A DNA stretch of 64,000 nucleotides from Eubacterium sp. CAG:251 (GTDB lineage: Bacteria; Bacillota; Clostridia; Oscillospirales; Acutalibacteraceae). Below, piece after piece: positions 26,750 through 35,938 of the stretch; the stretch's first letter is position 1; each line of letters begins with the position of its first letter. The translations under genes and the position numbers were made by a program. The notes beneath the pieces are model-generated. The model was not told where the DNA came from. It made no database searches and was given only the letters and a program-made list of their open reading frames with translations. The stretch covers positions 191,581 through 255,580 of the forward strand of contig FR889161.1 in the NCBI GenBank assembly GCA_000436835.1, written 5' to 3'.

Positions 26750-27499
26750 TTATTTATTTTCTTCCTGCGTTGCCGGATTAGATGAACGAAGAAGTTTATG
26801 CACCTCGTTATCGGTCAAGCGACGTGTTTTTCCCGTTTGAAGCATACCAAGCTTAACGGGACCTATTGAAATTCTCTTAAGCCTTGCAACCTGAAGCCCC
26901 ACAGCCTCGCACATTTTTCTGATTTGGCGGTTTCTGCCCTCACGCAGAATAAATTCAAGAACAACTCTTCCCTCTTCCTCGGAAATAATATTTATATCAC
27001 AAGGAGCAGTTTTTCTGCCATCAATTTCAATTCCGTTTCTCATTTTTTCAAGCATTTCATCGTTAACACTCGGCCTTACCGTAACACGATAAACCTTTGC
27101 GTAATTATGCTTTGGATGAGTAAGTGCATTAGCAAACGAACCGTCATTAGTAAGAATAAGAAGTCCCTCACTGTCTTTATCAAGCCTGCCGACCGGATAA
27201 ACCCTTGCATCGCAATCCACAAGGTCCATTACAGTTTTTCTTCCAAGCTCATCAGATACGGTTGTAACATATCCACGTGGCTTATTTAGCATAATATAAT
27301 ACATACGTTCTTCTTTGGTAATTTTTTTACCTCTGACAGCAACAATATCTTTTTTAGGATTGATTTTATCCCCAATATGCGCAACATGGCCGTTTACCTT
27401 AACTTTACCCATTTCTATAAGTTCTTCGCTCTTGCGTCTTGATGCCACACCACATTCAGCCATAAACTTTTGAAGTCGTACTAAATTGTTGTTACCCAT
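26750..27499 (-). CDS. rluB: 23S/16S rRNA pseudouridine synthase (RluB/RsuA family)
   Basis: A 249-residue enzyme converting a specific rRNA uridine to pseudouridine. It has an N-terminal S4 RNA-binding domain (RLQKFMAECGVASRRKSEELI), then the catalytic domain with YPVGRLDKDSEGLLILTNDG (the catalytic Asp follows RL) and the RsuA-type motif EGRNRQIRKMCEAVG. Length fits RluB. Start ATG at 27499 lies inside the last codons of the upstream carboxypeptidase gene, giving an 8-base overlap with GAGGATG before it; a longer reading in the same frame lacks homology. Last gene of the minus-strand block. Confidence 0.92.
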   Translation of the reverse strand: MGNNNLVRLQKFMAECGVASRRKSEELIEMGKVKVNGHVAHIGDKINPKKDIVAVRGKKITKEERMYYIMLNKPRGYVTTVSDELGRKTVMDLVDCDARVYPVGRLDKDSEGLLILTNDGSFANALTHPKHNYAKVYRVTVRPSVNDEMLEKMRNGIEIDGRKTAPCDINIISEEEGRVVLEFILREGRNRQIRKMCEAVGLQVARLKRISIGPVKLGMLQTGKTRRLTDNEVHKLLRSSNPATQEENK

Positions 27500-28535
27500 T
27501 TTCTTTAACATCCTCGTCTGCCTCAATCGGCAGTCTTTCCAATATTTTATCATTATAATAAACTATCGCTTCGCCGAGCTTATCCCCCTTTTTTATCGGA
27601 GCGTAAGCAAAGGGATAGTAATATTCCATAACTTTAACGTTGCCTAAAAGGCAGCGTTTTTTATTATATCTGCACTTAACATAATTCTTATTGCCGCCGA
27701 CTAAATCAATTTTGATTTCATTTGAAATAGTAATATAATTATATTTTTTCTCGCAAATTTCAGTATAATAGGTATGAGCGTCCCAATCATCAGGGCAATT
27801 AAGTGTTACGCAAATGATTGTATTATTTTCATATTTTTTTGCACTTACCAAGCATCTTCCTGCTTTTTCTGTAAAACCCGTTTTTACACCAATGAATTTG
27901 CCGTCTTTAAGATTATATGACAAAAGTTTATTATGATTATAAATCGTTTTAACGTCATCATTAATTTTTATATCGGCACTTTGCAAAGATACAATCTTTG
28001 AAAACATCTTATTTTCCATAGCGCAAGAAGCAAGCAAAGCCATATCGTGTGCGCAAGAATAGGGTTGCCCCTTATCAAGCCCCGACGGTGTGGAAAAGTG
28101 CGTATTATTCATACCGATACTCTTAGCCGTATCGTTCATATACTCTGCAAAATTTTCAATAGTTCCTTTTAGGTATACAGCTACGGCATTTGCGGCATCA
28201 TTACCGGAAGAAAGCATCATACCTAAGCACAAATCGTAAAGCGATATTTTATCCCCCGCCTTTAGATATATAAGCGAGCCCTCAGTACCGGCAAGCATTT
28301 GAGAGGTAACAGTTACAATATCATTAAGCTTATTACTTTTGCAAGCAATAAGGCAAGTCATAATTTTTGTAGTTGACGCCACACTTCTGTGCTCATATAT
28401 GTTACTTTCATAAAGAATCTGCCGAGTGGTCATATCCATAACGCATAAACTTGATGCCGAAAAAGTTGAGCCAAAAGCAACATTAGGAAATGCAAATAAT
28501 AAAGTAAAAAGAAATAATGCAATTTTCTTTAACAA
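27492..28535 (-). CDS. D-alanyl-D-alanine carboxypeptidase (PBP5/DacF type)
   Basis: A secreted or membrane-linked serine peptidase that trims the terminal D-Ala of peptidoglycan stem peptides. A signal peptide (about 1-22, ending AFG) is followed by the penicillin-binding triad: SxxK as ASTTK (about 54), SGN as SSGND (about 111) and KTG as VKTGFTEKAG (about 214). The C-terminal domain is short. The start is probably the TTG at 28535, 6 bases after AGGTGATTG; the GTG at 28544 is part of that site. Both lie in the hairpin at 28539-28568, which would hide the ribosome binding site. In Clostridia this gene commonly sits next to ytfJ and scpAB. Confidence 0.9.
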   Translation of the reverse strand: MLKKIALFLFTLLFAFPNVAFGSTFSASSLCVMDMTTRQILYESNIYEHRSVASTTKIMTCLIACKSNKLNDIVTVTSQMLAGTEGSLIYLKAGDKISLYDLCLGMMLSSGNDAANAVAVYLKGTIENFAEYMNDTAKSIGMNNTHFSTPSGLDKGQPYSCAHDMALLASCAMENKMFSKIVSLQSADIKINDDVKTIYNHNKLLSYNLKDGKFIGVKTGFTEKAGRCLVSAKKYENNTIICVTLNCPDDWDAHTYYTEICEKKYNYITISNEIKIDLVGGNKNYVKCRYNKKRCLLGNVKVMEYYYPFAYAPIKKGDKLGEAIVYYNDKILERLPIEADEDVKENG

Positions 28536-28538
28536 AAC

Positions 28539-28568
28539 AATCACCTACATAAATATATGCAGGTGATT
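28539..28568 (-). terminator. hairpin overlapping the carboxypeptidase ribosome binding site
   Basis: AATCACCT and AGGTGATT arms plus CATA/TATG form a long stem with one mismatch, followed on the minus strand by GTTTTG. It lies after ytfJ and includes the AGGTGAT site of the next gene, so it may both end transcription and mask translation. Confidence 0.55.
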
Positions 28569-28583
28569 GAGATAATAACAAAA

Positions 28584-28994
28584 TTATTCAGCCTTAGCTT
28601 CTTCGCTTGCAGGTGCTTCTTCCTTGCTTTCAGGCTTAAGAAGTTCTGTAACCTTATCAACAAGTTCAGGAATCATTGCAATAGCACGGTCAGCAGATGA
28701 GGTGTAGTTATTAATCTGCATCATTCTGCATTTGCCGTTTTCAATAACAATAAAAGCAACAGGAGTGATGGTGATACCACCGCCGCCGCCGCCGCCGAAA
28801 AGCTCTTGATTTTGCTTTGACGGAAGATCTGTACCGCCTGATGTAAAGCCGTAAGACACCTTAGATACAGGAATTAAAGTAGTTGTACCTGTAACCATAG
28901 GTTCGCCGATAATAGTTGAAGTGTCAACCATCTGACGCATCTTTTCAAGAGTGTTTTCCATTATTTTGTTTACCGGAGTTTCCTTCATAATCAT
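28584..28994 (-). CDS. ytfJ: sporulation protein YtfJ (GerW family)
   Basis: A 136-residue cytoplasmic protein. The family pattern is clear: IMENTLEKMRQMVDTSTIIG, then SKVSYGFTSGGTDL, the glycine run GGGGGGGITITPVAFIVIEN, and MIPELVDKV near the end. In Bacillus YtfJ/GerW is a forespore protein needed for lysozyme-dependent spore cortex germination; here that is family knowledge. It is coupled to the upstream DUF2953 gene (ATGA overlap), the same pair order as ytfI-ytfJ in Bacillus, and supports a spore-forming ancestry. Confidence 0.9.
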   Translation of the reverse strand: MIMKETPVNKIMENTLEKMRQMVDTSTIIGEPMVTGTTTLIPVSKVSYGFTSGGTDLPSKQNQELFGGGGGGGITITPVAFIVIENGKCRMMQINNYTSSADRAIAMIPELVDKVTELLKPESKEEAPASEEAKAE

Positions 28995-29785
28995 TTATCC
29001 CCTTTAATAGATTTTTTATTTATAATTAAATTTTTGATAAATATAAATATTGCTTTAAAGCCGACCTTTAATATAAGTTTGACATTAATGCTTGCTATAA
29101 GCTGAAATTCAAACTCTGTTCTCTCTGCAAGAAAATCAGGCTGAATATAATCATCGAAATTGTCAACCTTCATACCATTTAAAATCATACCCTTAAGCGG
29201 ATAATAATATTTGCAAAGGGTACCGTAGGCACGAGCGATAAGGTCTGCATCACCGCCGCCCACCAGTATCATAACATAAAGTGAGTAAATATGTAAACCC
29301 CTAAATAGCGTTAAAACAGCATTATTCGCAGTTTCTGCCACATTTGTTAACAAATCGAGTATTCCGACAATGCCCTGCGTATCCCAAATTTTTTTAAGTG
29401 GGTTAGGCTTTGGCGGCTGTTCACTCTTTTTATCTTCACTTTTGACTTCCTCTGTTTTTTGAGTTTCGTCAGTTTCGAGAGATTTTGCCTCAGTCTCTAC
29501 GGCAACGTTGGAAACTTTTTCAATAGGAGTTTGCGTTTCTTTGTTCTTTTTGTCTTTCTTGCTATTCTTTTTATTTTTGCTTTCCTTAGCTACTTCTTCT
29601 GCCTTTTTTTCAGGAAAAAGCACAAAAGAAAGAATTTTCGAAAGAACTATATCCTTTTCAATAAAAAGGATTTGAATTTTTGTGTGCCAACCTTTGTCAT
29701 AAACAAGAGTGACGGTAGCCGAAAGAGATAGAATTGCAATAATGATTACTGCCAAAACAGCAACAATTATAAGAAATACTTTCAT
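28991..29785 (-). CDS. DUF2953 domain protein (YtfI-like)
   Basis: A 264-residue protein with one N-terminal membrane anchor (VFLIIVAVLAVIIIAILSLS, residues 3-22) and a Lys/Glu-rich linker of about 70 residues (KESKNKKNSKKDKKN region). A C-terminal domain follows with GGGDADLIARAYGTLCKYYY and a closing amphipathic region, the arrangement of DUF2953. It is always near ytfJ in spore formers; function unknown. It starts one base into the scpB stop (TAATG) and ends overlapping ytfJ by 4 bases. Confidence 0.8.
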   Translation of the reverse strand: MKVFLIIVAVLAVIIIAILSLSATVTLVYDKGWHTKIQILFIEKDIVLSKILSFVLFPEKKAEEVAKESKNKKNSKKDKKNKETQTPIEKVSNVAVETEAKSLETDETQKTEEVKSEDKKSEQPPKPNPLKKIWDTQGIVGILDLLTNVAETANNAVLTLFRGLHIYSLYVMILVGGGDADLIARAYGTLCKYYYPLKGMILNGMKVDNFDDYIQPDFLAERTEFEFQLIASINVKLILKVGFKAIFIFIKNLIINKKSIKGDK

Positions 29786-30399
29786 TATTCAACCCCCTCT
29801 TCAAAACTTTCTGCATCAGGGATATCAGGTTCTTTGCTCTTTTCATCCTCAAAAAGCGAGGTTTGAGAATCGTCCTGCTTTTCCTCCTCAGGTAAATCCG
29901 GCAAATCATCGAGGCTGTTAAGAGAAAAGCAGCGCAAAAATCTGTCCGTCGTACCGTATACAAGAGGTCTTCCGGGTAAATCAAGCCTGCCCTTTTCCTC
30001 AATAAGCCCTTTTTGGATAAGATTAGATACCGGACCTGAACAATCGACGCCACGTATTTGCTCAATAAAAGAACGTGTAACAGTCTTATTATAAGCCACA
30101 ATTGCAAGAACTTCAAATGCCGCCTGACTTAAAGGAGTATTCTTCTTAATTTCAAGAAGTCCTCTGACTTCATCAGAATATTCCTCTCTTGTGCAAAGTT
30201 GATATTTGCCGTCAATGCGAATAAGTCTTAAACCACGATTATTTTCATCATACATAGCTTCAAGATGGCCGAGCATTTTAATAACGTTTTCAACATCAAC
30301 ATCAAGCACTTCAGCCAATTTACCCGGCTCAACAGGATCGCCTGCCGCAAAAAGCATAGCCTCAAGAGAAGCCATAATATTATTACCGCTCAATATCAT
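29785..30399 (-). CDS. scpB: segregation and condensation protein B
   Basis: ScpB is a winged-helix protein that forms the SMC-ScpAB condensin complex and acts on the nucleoid. The opening LEAMLFAAGDPVEPGKLAEVL and the central KNTPLSQAAFEVLAIVAYNKTVTRSFIEQIRGVD are family hallmarks, followed by DLPGRPLVYGTTDRFLR. The tail of about 35 residues is acidic (EEEKQDDSQ). The gene overlaps the scpA end by 17 bases; the ATG at 30399 directly follows GAGGTGA, with an internal ATG at 30375 as alternative. Confidence 0.95.
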   Translation of the reverse strand: MILSGNNIMASLEAMLFAAGDPVEPGKLAEVLDVDVENVIKMLGHLEAMYDENNRGLRLIRIDGKYQLCTREEYSDEVRGLLEIKKNTPLSQAAFEVLAIVAYNKTVTRSFIEQIRGVDCSGPVSNLIQKGLIEEKGRLDLPGRPLVYGTTDRFLRCFSLNSLDDLPDLPEEEKQDDSQTSLFEDEKSKEPDIPDAESFEEGVE

Positions 30400-31105
30400 T
30401 CACCTCGTCCATCATTTGTACAGTTGGATTATTCATTTCGCCATCAATCAGAATTTTTTTAGTTTTAGCAAGCTCAAGCACAGCAAGAAACGTTGCCACC
30501 ATATCGCTTTTGGTTTCAGCGTCAGTAAATAAATTTAAAAATTTGACTTTTTTGCCACCAAAAAGCTTTTTCATAACGGTAGACACTTTTGAAGCGACTG
30601 CCACAAATTTCTTTGCAACAATTACCTTAAACGAATCAAGCGGAGGCGGTAATTTACGTCTTCCCCTGCCTGCAGCATTAATATATGCACTCAAAAGCTC
30701 CTCACCCTCGTGAAAACGCTCATAATCATAATTGATGTGACCTTCTTCAGGTTGACGAACAAATCTGTTAAAACCGTCAGTTTGTTTTGCAAGCTTGCCT
30801 GCCATTATTTTACAATCCTGATATTCAATAAGTTCTCCGGTAAGTTCCTTTTTAAGAATTTCCGCTTCCTCGTGCCGAGGCAAAAGCGATACTGTTTTAA
30901 TATAAATCAACCTCGCAGCCATTTCGAGAAATTCGCCGGCAATATCAAAATCCTGTTCTTGCATCTGCCTAACATAATCAAGATACTGATTTACAAGCTC
31001 AACTATAGGAATATCGTTAATATTTAATTTATGCTTTGAAATAAGATGAAGTAAAAGGTCCATCGGACCTTCAAAAACATCTATTTTATAACTAAGCTGT
31101 TCCAT
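30383..31105 (-). CDS. scpA: segregation and condensation protein A
   Basis: ScpA is the kleisin that bridges SMC heads in bacterial condensin. The family start YKIDVFEGPMDLLLHLI (residues 5-21), then LDYVRQMQEQDFDIAGEFLEMAARLIYIKT, are diagnostic; a C-terminal winged helix closes the protein (VATFLAVLELAKTKKI). At 240 residues it is normal size. The M50 peptidase gene ends 3 bases upstream, and scpB overlaps its end, so the three are cotranscribed. Confidence 0.95.
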   Translation of the reverse strand: MEQLSYKIDVFEGPMDLLLHLISKHKLNINDIPIVELVNQYLDYVRQMQEQDFDIAGEFLEMAARLIYIKTVSLLPRHEEAEILKKELTGELIEYQDCKIMAGKLAKQTDGFNRFVRQPEEGHINYDYERFHEGEELLSAYINAAGRGRRKLPPPLDSFKVIVAKKFVAVASKVSTVMKKLFGGKKVKFLNLFTDAETKSDMVATFLAVLELAKTKKILIDGEMNNPTVQMMDEVNDIER

Positions 31106-31108
31106 TAA

Positions 31109-31792
31109 TTACCTCACCAAAAGACCAAACAAAAGCTTTGGAATTATGCCTACAACACTCATAAGAGCATTAGAAAGCAAAGAAATAGGAGTATCAAGCA
31201 CACCTGTAAAGAGAGCAATCATAATTGCAATCATAATATATCTTTCATATTTCATATAGCCAAAATACTTGTCATCAGGCAAAACGGCAAGCAAAATTCT
31301 GGAGCCGTCAAGCGGAGGAATCGGAATAAGGTTAAATACTGCAAGTGTTACATTTACGCTTGCGGCAAAATAGAAGAAATAAGCAACAGCATAAGTAACA
31401 GTACTGTTAAGTCCTGCAAAATCAAGTATTCCATAGTAGAAAAACAGAGATACAAAAGCCATTAAAAGGTTGGAGGCAGGACCGGCAAGTGCGGTAAGTG
31501 CCATTCCCTTTTTAGGATTTTTAAAATTATTCGGATTAATAGGTACGGGATTTGCGTAGCCAATACCAAAAAGAAAAATCATTATTGTGCCAAGCAGATT
31601 AAGGTGAGCAAACGGGTTAAATGTCAGTCTGCCCTGATTTCGTGCAGTATGATCGCCAAGTTTATCAGCCATTAAGCCATGGGCAAGTTCGTGAATAGGT
31701 AAGCAACAAAACACGACAAAGCAACGTGACAAAATAGCAATAATTGCCTCTATATAATTACCTGATCTTAAATATGAAAGAATTGAAAGCAT
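31109..31792 (-). CDS. M50 family (site-2-protease-like) membrane metallopeptidase
   Basis: A 227-residue intramembrane zinc protease of the small Rip/YwhC class. The zinc motif HELAHGLMADKLGD (HExxH, about 33-46) lies in the first membrane region, and the third ligand region is NLIPIPPLDGSRIL (about 157-170). About six membrane segments; no PDZ domain. Small M50 proteins of this type are very common next to scpA in Firmicutes, but their substrate is not known. Start behind ACAAGGATG. Confidence 0.88.
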   Translation of the reverse strand: MLSILSYLRSGNYIEAIIAILSRCFVVFCCLPIHELAHGLMADKLGDHTARNQGRLTFNPFAHLNLLGTIMIFLFGIGYANPVPINPNNFKNPKKGMALTALAGPASNLLMAFVSLFFYYGILDFAGLNSTVTYAVAYFFYFAASVNVTLAVFNLIPIPPLDGSRILLAVLPDDKYFGYMKYERYIMIAIMIALFTGVLDTPISLLSNALMSVVGIIPKLLFGLLVR

Positions 31793-31823
31793 AGAATCAT
31801 CCTTGTTTTCATTTTATTTTTTA

Positions 31824-32651
31824 TTATTTTTTATCGGCAACAACCATTCTGTCATTGCCATATAAGTCTTTAAAAACATTAATATTATTAAAATTTGAAA
31901 GTATATGCAAAATATCTTTTCCCTGTTCGTCTCCGATTTCTAAGAAAAGCTTGCCGTTTTTATTAAGTTTATTATTCCAATTATCGTTGATTATACGATA
32001 AAAGTCAAGTCCGTCTTTTCCGCCGTCAAGAGCCATAAGCGGTTCTTTTAAAACCTCACATTGCAAACAAGCGATATCATCGCTTTTAATATAAGGTGGA
32101 TTTGAAATAATTATATCGGCATTCTCAAGCTCAAAAAAGCTGTCACTTTTGCAAATATCACCTTGTATGATTTTAACATTTTCAATGCCTTTTGCGTTTT
32201 TTTTCAAATAAATGAGCGCATCTTCACTTTTTTCAATAAGATAAACGAAAGCATTTTTGCACTTTTTTGCAATGCTTAAGCCGATACATCCGCTGCCGGC
32301 ACATAAGTCATAAACAGTGCATTTTTCAAGTGTTTTAATATAATCAATTGCTTTTTCAACAAGCTCTTCCGTTTCAGGACGAGGAATCAATACACCCTTG
32401 CCTATATAAAATTCGCTTTCATAAAAATCCCATTTGCCCAAAACATATTGAAGCGGTTGACCGTCTTTCAATTTCCAAAGCATATCGGCAAGTTTTTTGT
32501 TTGGTACAAAATCGTTTCTGTGTAAGTCATATTCGCTGTTTTTAATATTTAAAATTGAGCAAACAACGCAAAGCGCTTTAAAATCGCTTTCGTCAACACC
32601 GTTTCTTTCTAAAAAAGTAACAGCATAGCTGTATGCCTCTTTCAATATCAT
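31824..32651 (-). CDS. prmC: peptide chain release factor N5-glutamine methyltransferase
   Basis: PrmC uses S-adenosylmethionine to methylate the Gln of the GGQ motif of release factors. Visible are the N-terminal helical part with PLQYVLGKWDFYESEF and LIPRPETEELVE (about 89-100), motif I VYDLCAGSGCIGLSIA (about 115-130), and the substrate-binding NPPYI (about 185). The 275-residue length is standard. ATG overlaps the yqhQ stop by 4 bases, showing coupling. Confidence 0.93.
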   Translation of the reverse strand: MILKEAYSYAVTFLERNGVDESDFKALCVVCSILNIKNSEYDLHRNDFVPNKKLADMLWKLKDGQPLQYVLGKWDFYESEFYIGKGVLIPRPETEELVEKAIDYIKTLEKCTVYDLCAGSGCIGLSIAKKCKNAFVYLIEKSEDALIYLKKNAKGIENVKIIQGDICKSDSFFELENADIIISNPPYIKSDDIACLQCEVLKEPLMALDGGKDGLDFYRIINDNWNNKLNKNGKLFLEIGDEQGKDILHILSNFNNINVFKDLYGNDRMVVADKK

Positions 32652-33619
32652 TTTATCTCATCATCCTCGGGATTATCCGTAATAACTGCCTTAAGAGATT
32701 CAATACCGACCTCTATAATATCATCAGTCGGTTCTTTAGTAGTAAGTCTTTGCATCCACAAACCGGGTGCGCTCAAAATCTTAACAAGCAAATTATCATG
32801 TTTACCTGCATACTTAATAAACTCATATCCAACACCCATAAGAAGCGGAATGAATGCAAGCTTTAAAAGCATCCACAATACTCTAACTTGAGCAATTGAG
32901 GGAAATATCTTAGACAAAACAGTGCTGAAAATAATGCTGAAAATAAGCATTACAAAGATAAAAGAAGTTCCGCATCTCGGATGAAAACGACAGCTTTCAC
33001 GTACATTTTCAACTGTAAGTTCTTTGCCGGCTTCATAGCAGGCAATTGATTTATGCTCTGCTCCGTGATACATAAAAGTACGCTTAATGTCCTTCATTTG
33101 GCTTACAATTGCAATGTAGATTACAAAAATAAGTATTTTCATAACACCCTCAATTGTTCCCTGCCAAGGTGTTAATGAGCCGTCAAAAGCCTGATTAAGC
33201 TTATTAAATGCAAGAACAGGAAGATAGAAGAAAATCACAAAAGCAAGTGCAAATCCTAAAACAGTAGCAATGCCCATCAAAATGTTCATAAATTTATCGC
33301 CAAGTTTGTCAGTAAGCCATTTTTCAAACTTATTCATCTCAACATCTTCAAGGTCTTCCATACCTGACGCTTCAGCTGAATACATAAGCATTCTATAGCC
33401 CAAAATCATTGATTCCACAAAATTGACCATACCTCTGATTACCGGCAATCCCCAAAATTTATGCTTATCACGTAAATGATTAAATTCGTGATGTTTAACA
33501 ACAATATCTCCGTCAGTTTTGCGAACGGCTGTTGCTATGCCACGGGGACCTTGCATCATAACTCCCTCAATAAGAGCCTGTCCTCCGACTGAGGTTTTAT
33601 GCATTTTCTTATCTTTCAT
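32648..33619 (-). CDS. yqhQ: DUF1385 membrane protein (YqhQ)
   Basis: A 323-residue membrane protein of the DUF1385 family. Family marks are SVGGQALIEGVMMQGPRGIA near the start, YHGAEHKSIACYEAG and the late RFHPRCGTSFIFVMLIFS; about four to five hydrophobic segments are seen. Its biochemical role is unknown; in Clostridia it sits upstream of prmC, as here, often with ribosomal L31 or prfA nearby. Lys/Asp-rich C-terminus. Confidence 0.88.
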   Translation of the reverse strand: MKDKKMHKTSVGGQALIEGVMMQGPRGIATAVRKTDGDIVVKHHEFNHLRDKHKFWGLPVIRGMVNFVESMILGYRMLMYSAEASGMEDLEDVEMNKFEKWLTDKLGDKFMNILMGIATVLGFALAFVIFFYLPVLAFNKLNQAFDGSLTPWQGTIEGVMKILIFVIYIAIVSQMKDIKRTFMYHGAEHKSIACYEAGKELTVENVRESCRFHPRCGTSFIFVMLIFSIIFSTVLSKIFPSIAQVRVLWMLLKLAFIPLLMGVGYEFIKYAGKHDNLLVKILSAPGLWMQRLTTKEPTDDIIEVGIESLKAVITDNPEDDEIK

Positions 33620-33632
33620 ACTTTTAAGCCTT

Positions 33633-35174
33633 TCAGTTTTTGTTAATTTCTACGCCCTCATTAATTTCAGCATCCTGCACAGTCTCATTTTGCTTCATAT
33701 CATTAAGTTCATTTTTAGTCGGACTGTTTTCAACAGGAAGATAAATGGTAACAAGTGTACCCTTGCCCTCTTGACTGTCAATTTCAAGTTTGCCGTGATG
33801 AAGATTAACTATCTCGTTTGTAACAGCAAGACCTATGCCTGAGCCTCTGACCGAAACATTTGCTTTATAAAACTTTTCTTTTACGTGCGGCAAATCCTCT
33901 TTACTTATTCCGCAACCTTGGTCAGCAATAGCAATTTTAACAAAATTTTGATTATCAAGCTTAGTGAACTCTGCTTTAACAAATATTTTGCTTGGCGAAC
34001 GTGAATACTTAAGCGCATTATCAAGAATATTCATAAACACCTGTTTTAATCTGTTAGCATCAGCATTTGCAATCGCCGGTACTTCAGGAATACTGTATTT
34101 AACCTCAATTCCGTCTCTAAGCGCTCTTTCACGAAATGTGAATACCGTTTCGTCAAGTTCGGCAAATAAGTCAGTCTTAGCAAGGCGAAGATTCATTCTT
34201 CCGCTTTGAAGTCGTGAGAAATCAAGAAGCTCCTCAACAAATCCTTCAAGTCTTCCCGCTTCCTTAACAATAACCTGCAAACCTTTGCGTGTAAGTTCAT
34301 CAACTGAATCATCTGTACCGAGCATAAGTGTTTCGCCCCAGCCTTTAATTGATGTAAGCGGTGTACGAAGCTCATGAGAAATGGTTGAAATAAAATCATT
34401 TTTCATTTTATCTGTAGTTGAAATTTCCTCAGCCATTGTATTAATAGAGTCGCAAAGATTACCTATTTCATCGTCATATTTTTTTTCAATTCGAGCAGAA
34501 TAATCGCCCTGTGATATTTTTTTAGTGGTTTCAGTTATTTCCTGAACCGGAAAAATAATTGAACGTATAAAAAACAAATTAGAAAATATAATTAATGCAA
34601 AAACAATAATAAGCGCCGCTAAAACAAGAAATATAAGCGTTGTAACCTGCCTGTCAATTTGTTCAAGTGAAGACAAAACACGAATGGCTCCGACATTGTC
34701 TCCGTTTGAATCCTTAATGATTCTGCAAACTGCCATAACCTTTTCGCCGTTGCTGATTTTACCGATATATTTAGCTTTATTGTTGTCATTTTGAAGCGCC
34801 TGCGTATAATCAGGCATATCTTGTTTTTCAATAGCAAAACCGCTTGACGATACAACAACATTGCCGTCAATATCAATTATCCAGGTAGTAGTTTTTTCCT
34901 TATAACTGTAGCTGTCAATATATTCTGCGGCTGACTGTTCAAGAGTATTACCCGCATCAAGATTTGCGCTGAAATAACTGACAGCAGTTGAAGAAGCGCC
35001 GGAATTGAGTATACTTTCGACATTGGAATAATATGTATTTTTAATTGAAAAGGCTGAAATAATAAAAACAATAATAAAAAATACTACAATAACGCCTATA
35101 ATATTAATAAGCCATCTTAGTGTAATACCGTCAATTTTAGGTAAATGCAATTTTTCCTTAGAAAATTTTTTCAT
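33633..35174 (-). CDS. sensor histidine kinase
   Basis: Membrane sensor kinase with a first membrane helix (about 30-50) and an extracellular sensor of about 130 residues (Cache-like, WIIDIDGNVVVSSSG). A second helix (about 180-205), HAMP (about 205-260), HisKA with the phospho-His in STISHELRTPLTSIKGW and HATPase_c follow; the last has the N box ANRLKQVFMNILDNALKYS and G box GSGIGLAVTNEIV. A Glu/Asn-rich tail ends it. It is close to the PhoR/WalK type. The ATG at 35174 follows GGCAGGAC and is preferred over the one six codons earlier. Cotranscribed with the response regulator upstream. Confidence 0.92.
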   Translation of the reverse strand: MKKFSKEKLHLPKIDGITLRWLINIIGVIVVFFIIVFIISAFSIKNTYYSNVESILNSGASSTAVSYFSANLDAGNTLEQSAAEYIDSYSYKEKTTTWIIDIDGNVVVSSSGFAIEKQDMPDYTQALQNDNNKAKYIGKISNGEKVMAVCRIIKDSNGDNVGAIRVLSSLEQIDRQVTTLIFLVLAALIIVFALIIFSNLFFIRSIIFPVQEITETTKKISQGDYSARIEKKYDDEIGNLCDSINTMAEEISTTDKMKNDFISTISHELRTPLTSIKGWGETLMLGTDDSVDELTRKGLQVIVKEAGRLEGFVEELLDFSRLQSGRMNLRLAKTDLFAELDETVFTFRERALRDGIEVKYSIPEVPAIANADANRLKQVFMNILDNALKYSRSPSKIFVKAEFTKLDNQNFVKIAIADQGCGISKEDLPHVKEKFYKANVSVRGSGIGLAVTNEIVNLHHGKLEIDSQEGKGTLVTIYLPVENSPTKNELNDMKQNETVQDAEINEGVEINKN

Positions 35175-35207
35175 TACTGTTAGTCCTGCCATTATAAAAA
35201 AATAAAA

Positions 35208-35921
35208 TTATTGATTATCCGTTATCCACTTATAGCCAAGTCCCCAAATAGTTACAAGCCTTGTCGGACTTGATGGATTATCCTCAATTTTCATTCTTAA
35301 GCGTCTGATATTTACGTCTACAATTTTTTCGTCTCCGAAATAATTAGCACCCCAAACAGTCTTAAGAATATCTGTTCTTGAAAGAGCAGCATTCGGATTT
35401 TTAAAGAAATATTCAATAATTTGAAATTCAACTTGAGTAAGTTCTATCATTTCACCGTTCTTTGAAAGGGTACGATTACGAAGGTTAAGTTCAAATTCAT
35501 CAAGAATAATACTGTCGCCCGTTGTATCATTTTTTCTAAAACCACGTGTCATTTCTACTCTTCTGTAAACAGCGTCAACCCTTGCCATAAGTTCGCTTGG
35601 CGAAAACGGCTTAGTAACATAATCGTCAGCACCGTACATAAGACCTGTAACCTTGTCCATTTCCTGAGTTTTAGCACTAAGCATAATAATACCCAAATCA
35701 CTTGAACGTTTGCGAAGTTCCTTACAAACAGAAAGGCCGTCAAGCTCCGGCATCATAATATCAAGAATTGCAACATCAAAGCCTGTTTCATCCTGAGAAA
35801 ACTTTTCCAGCGCAACTGCACCATTTTCAGCCTGCTCAACATTGTAACCGCTTCGTGTCAAATTGATAACTATAAACTCTCTGATAGATTCTTCGTCTTC
35901 GGCAACAAGCACTTTTTTCAT
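35208..35921 (-). CDS. OmpR/PhoB-family response regulator
   Basis: 237 residues: receiver domain with acidic pocket EDEE (about 8-11), phospho-acceptor Asp in VAILDIMMPELDG (about 53), Thr/Lys switch residues in GADDYVTKPFSP (about 99-107), then a winged-helix DNA-binding domain (GEMIELTQVEFQIIEYF; DVNIRRLRMKIEDNP; WGLGYKW). This is the PhoP/PhoB subfamily that binds direct repeats of TTNANA-like hexamers spaced 11 bp. Such an array lies upstream of this very operon (37323-37372), so autoregulation is likely. Perfect AGGAGG site before ATG. Confidence 0.93.
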   Translation of the reverse strand: MKKVLVAEDEESIREFIVINLTRSGYNVEQAENGAVALEKFSQDETGFDVAILDIMMPELDGLSVCKELRKRSSDLGIIMLSAKTQEMDKVTGLMYGADDYVTKPFSPSELMARVDAVYRRVEMTRGFRKNDTTGDSIILDEFELNLRNRTLSKNGEMIELTQVEFQIIEYFFKNPNAALSRTDILKTVWGANYFGDEKIVDVNIRRLRMKIEDNPSSPTRLVTIWGLGYKWITDNQ

Positions 35922-35938
35922 ACATATACCTCCTAAAA

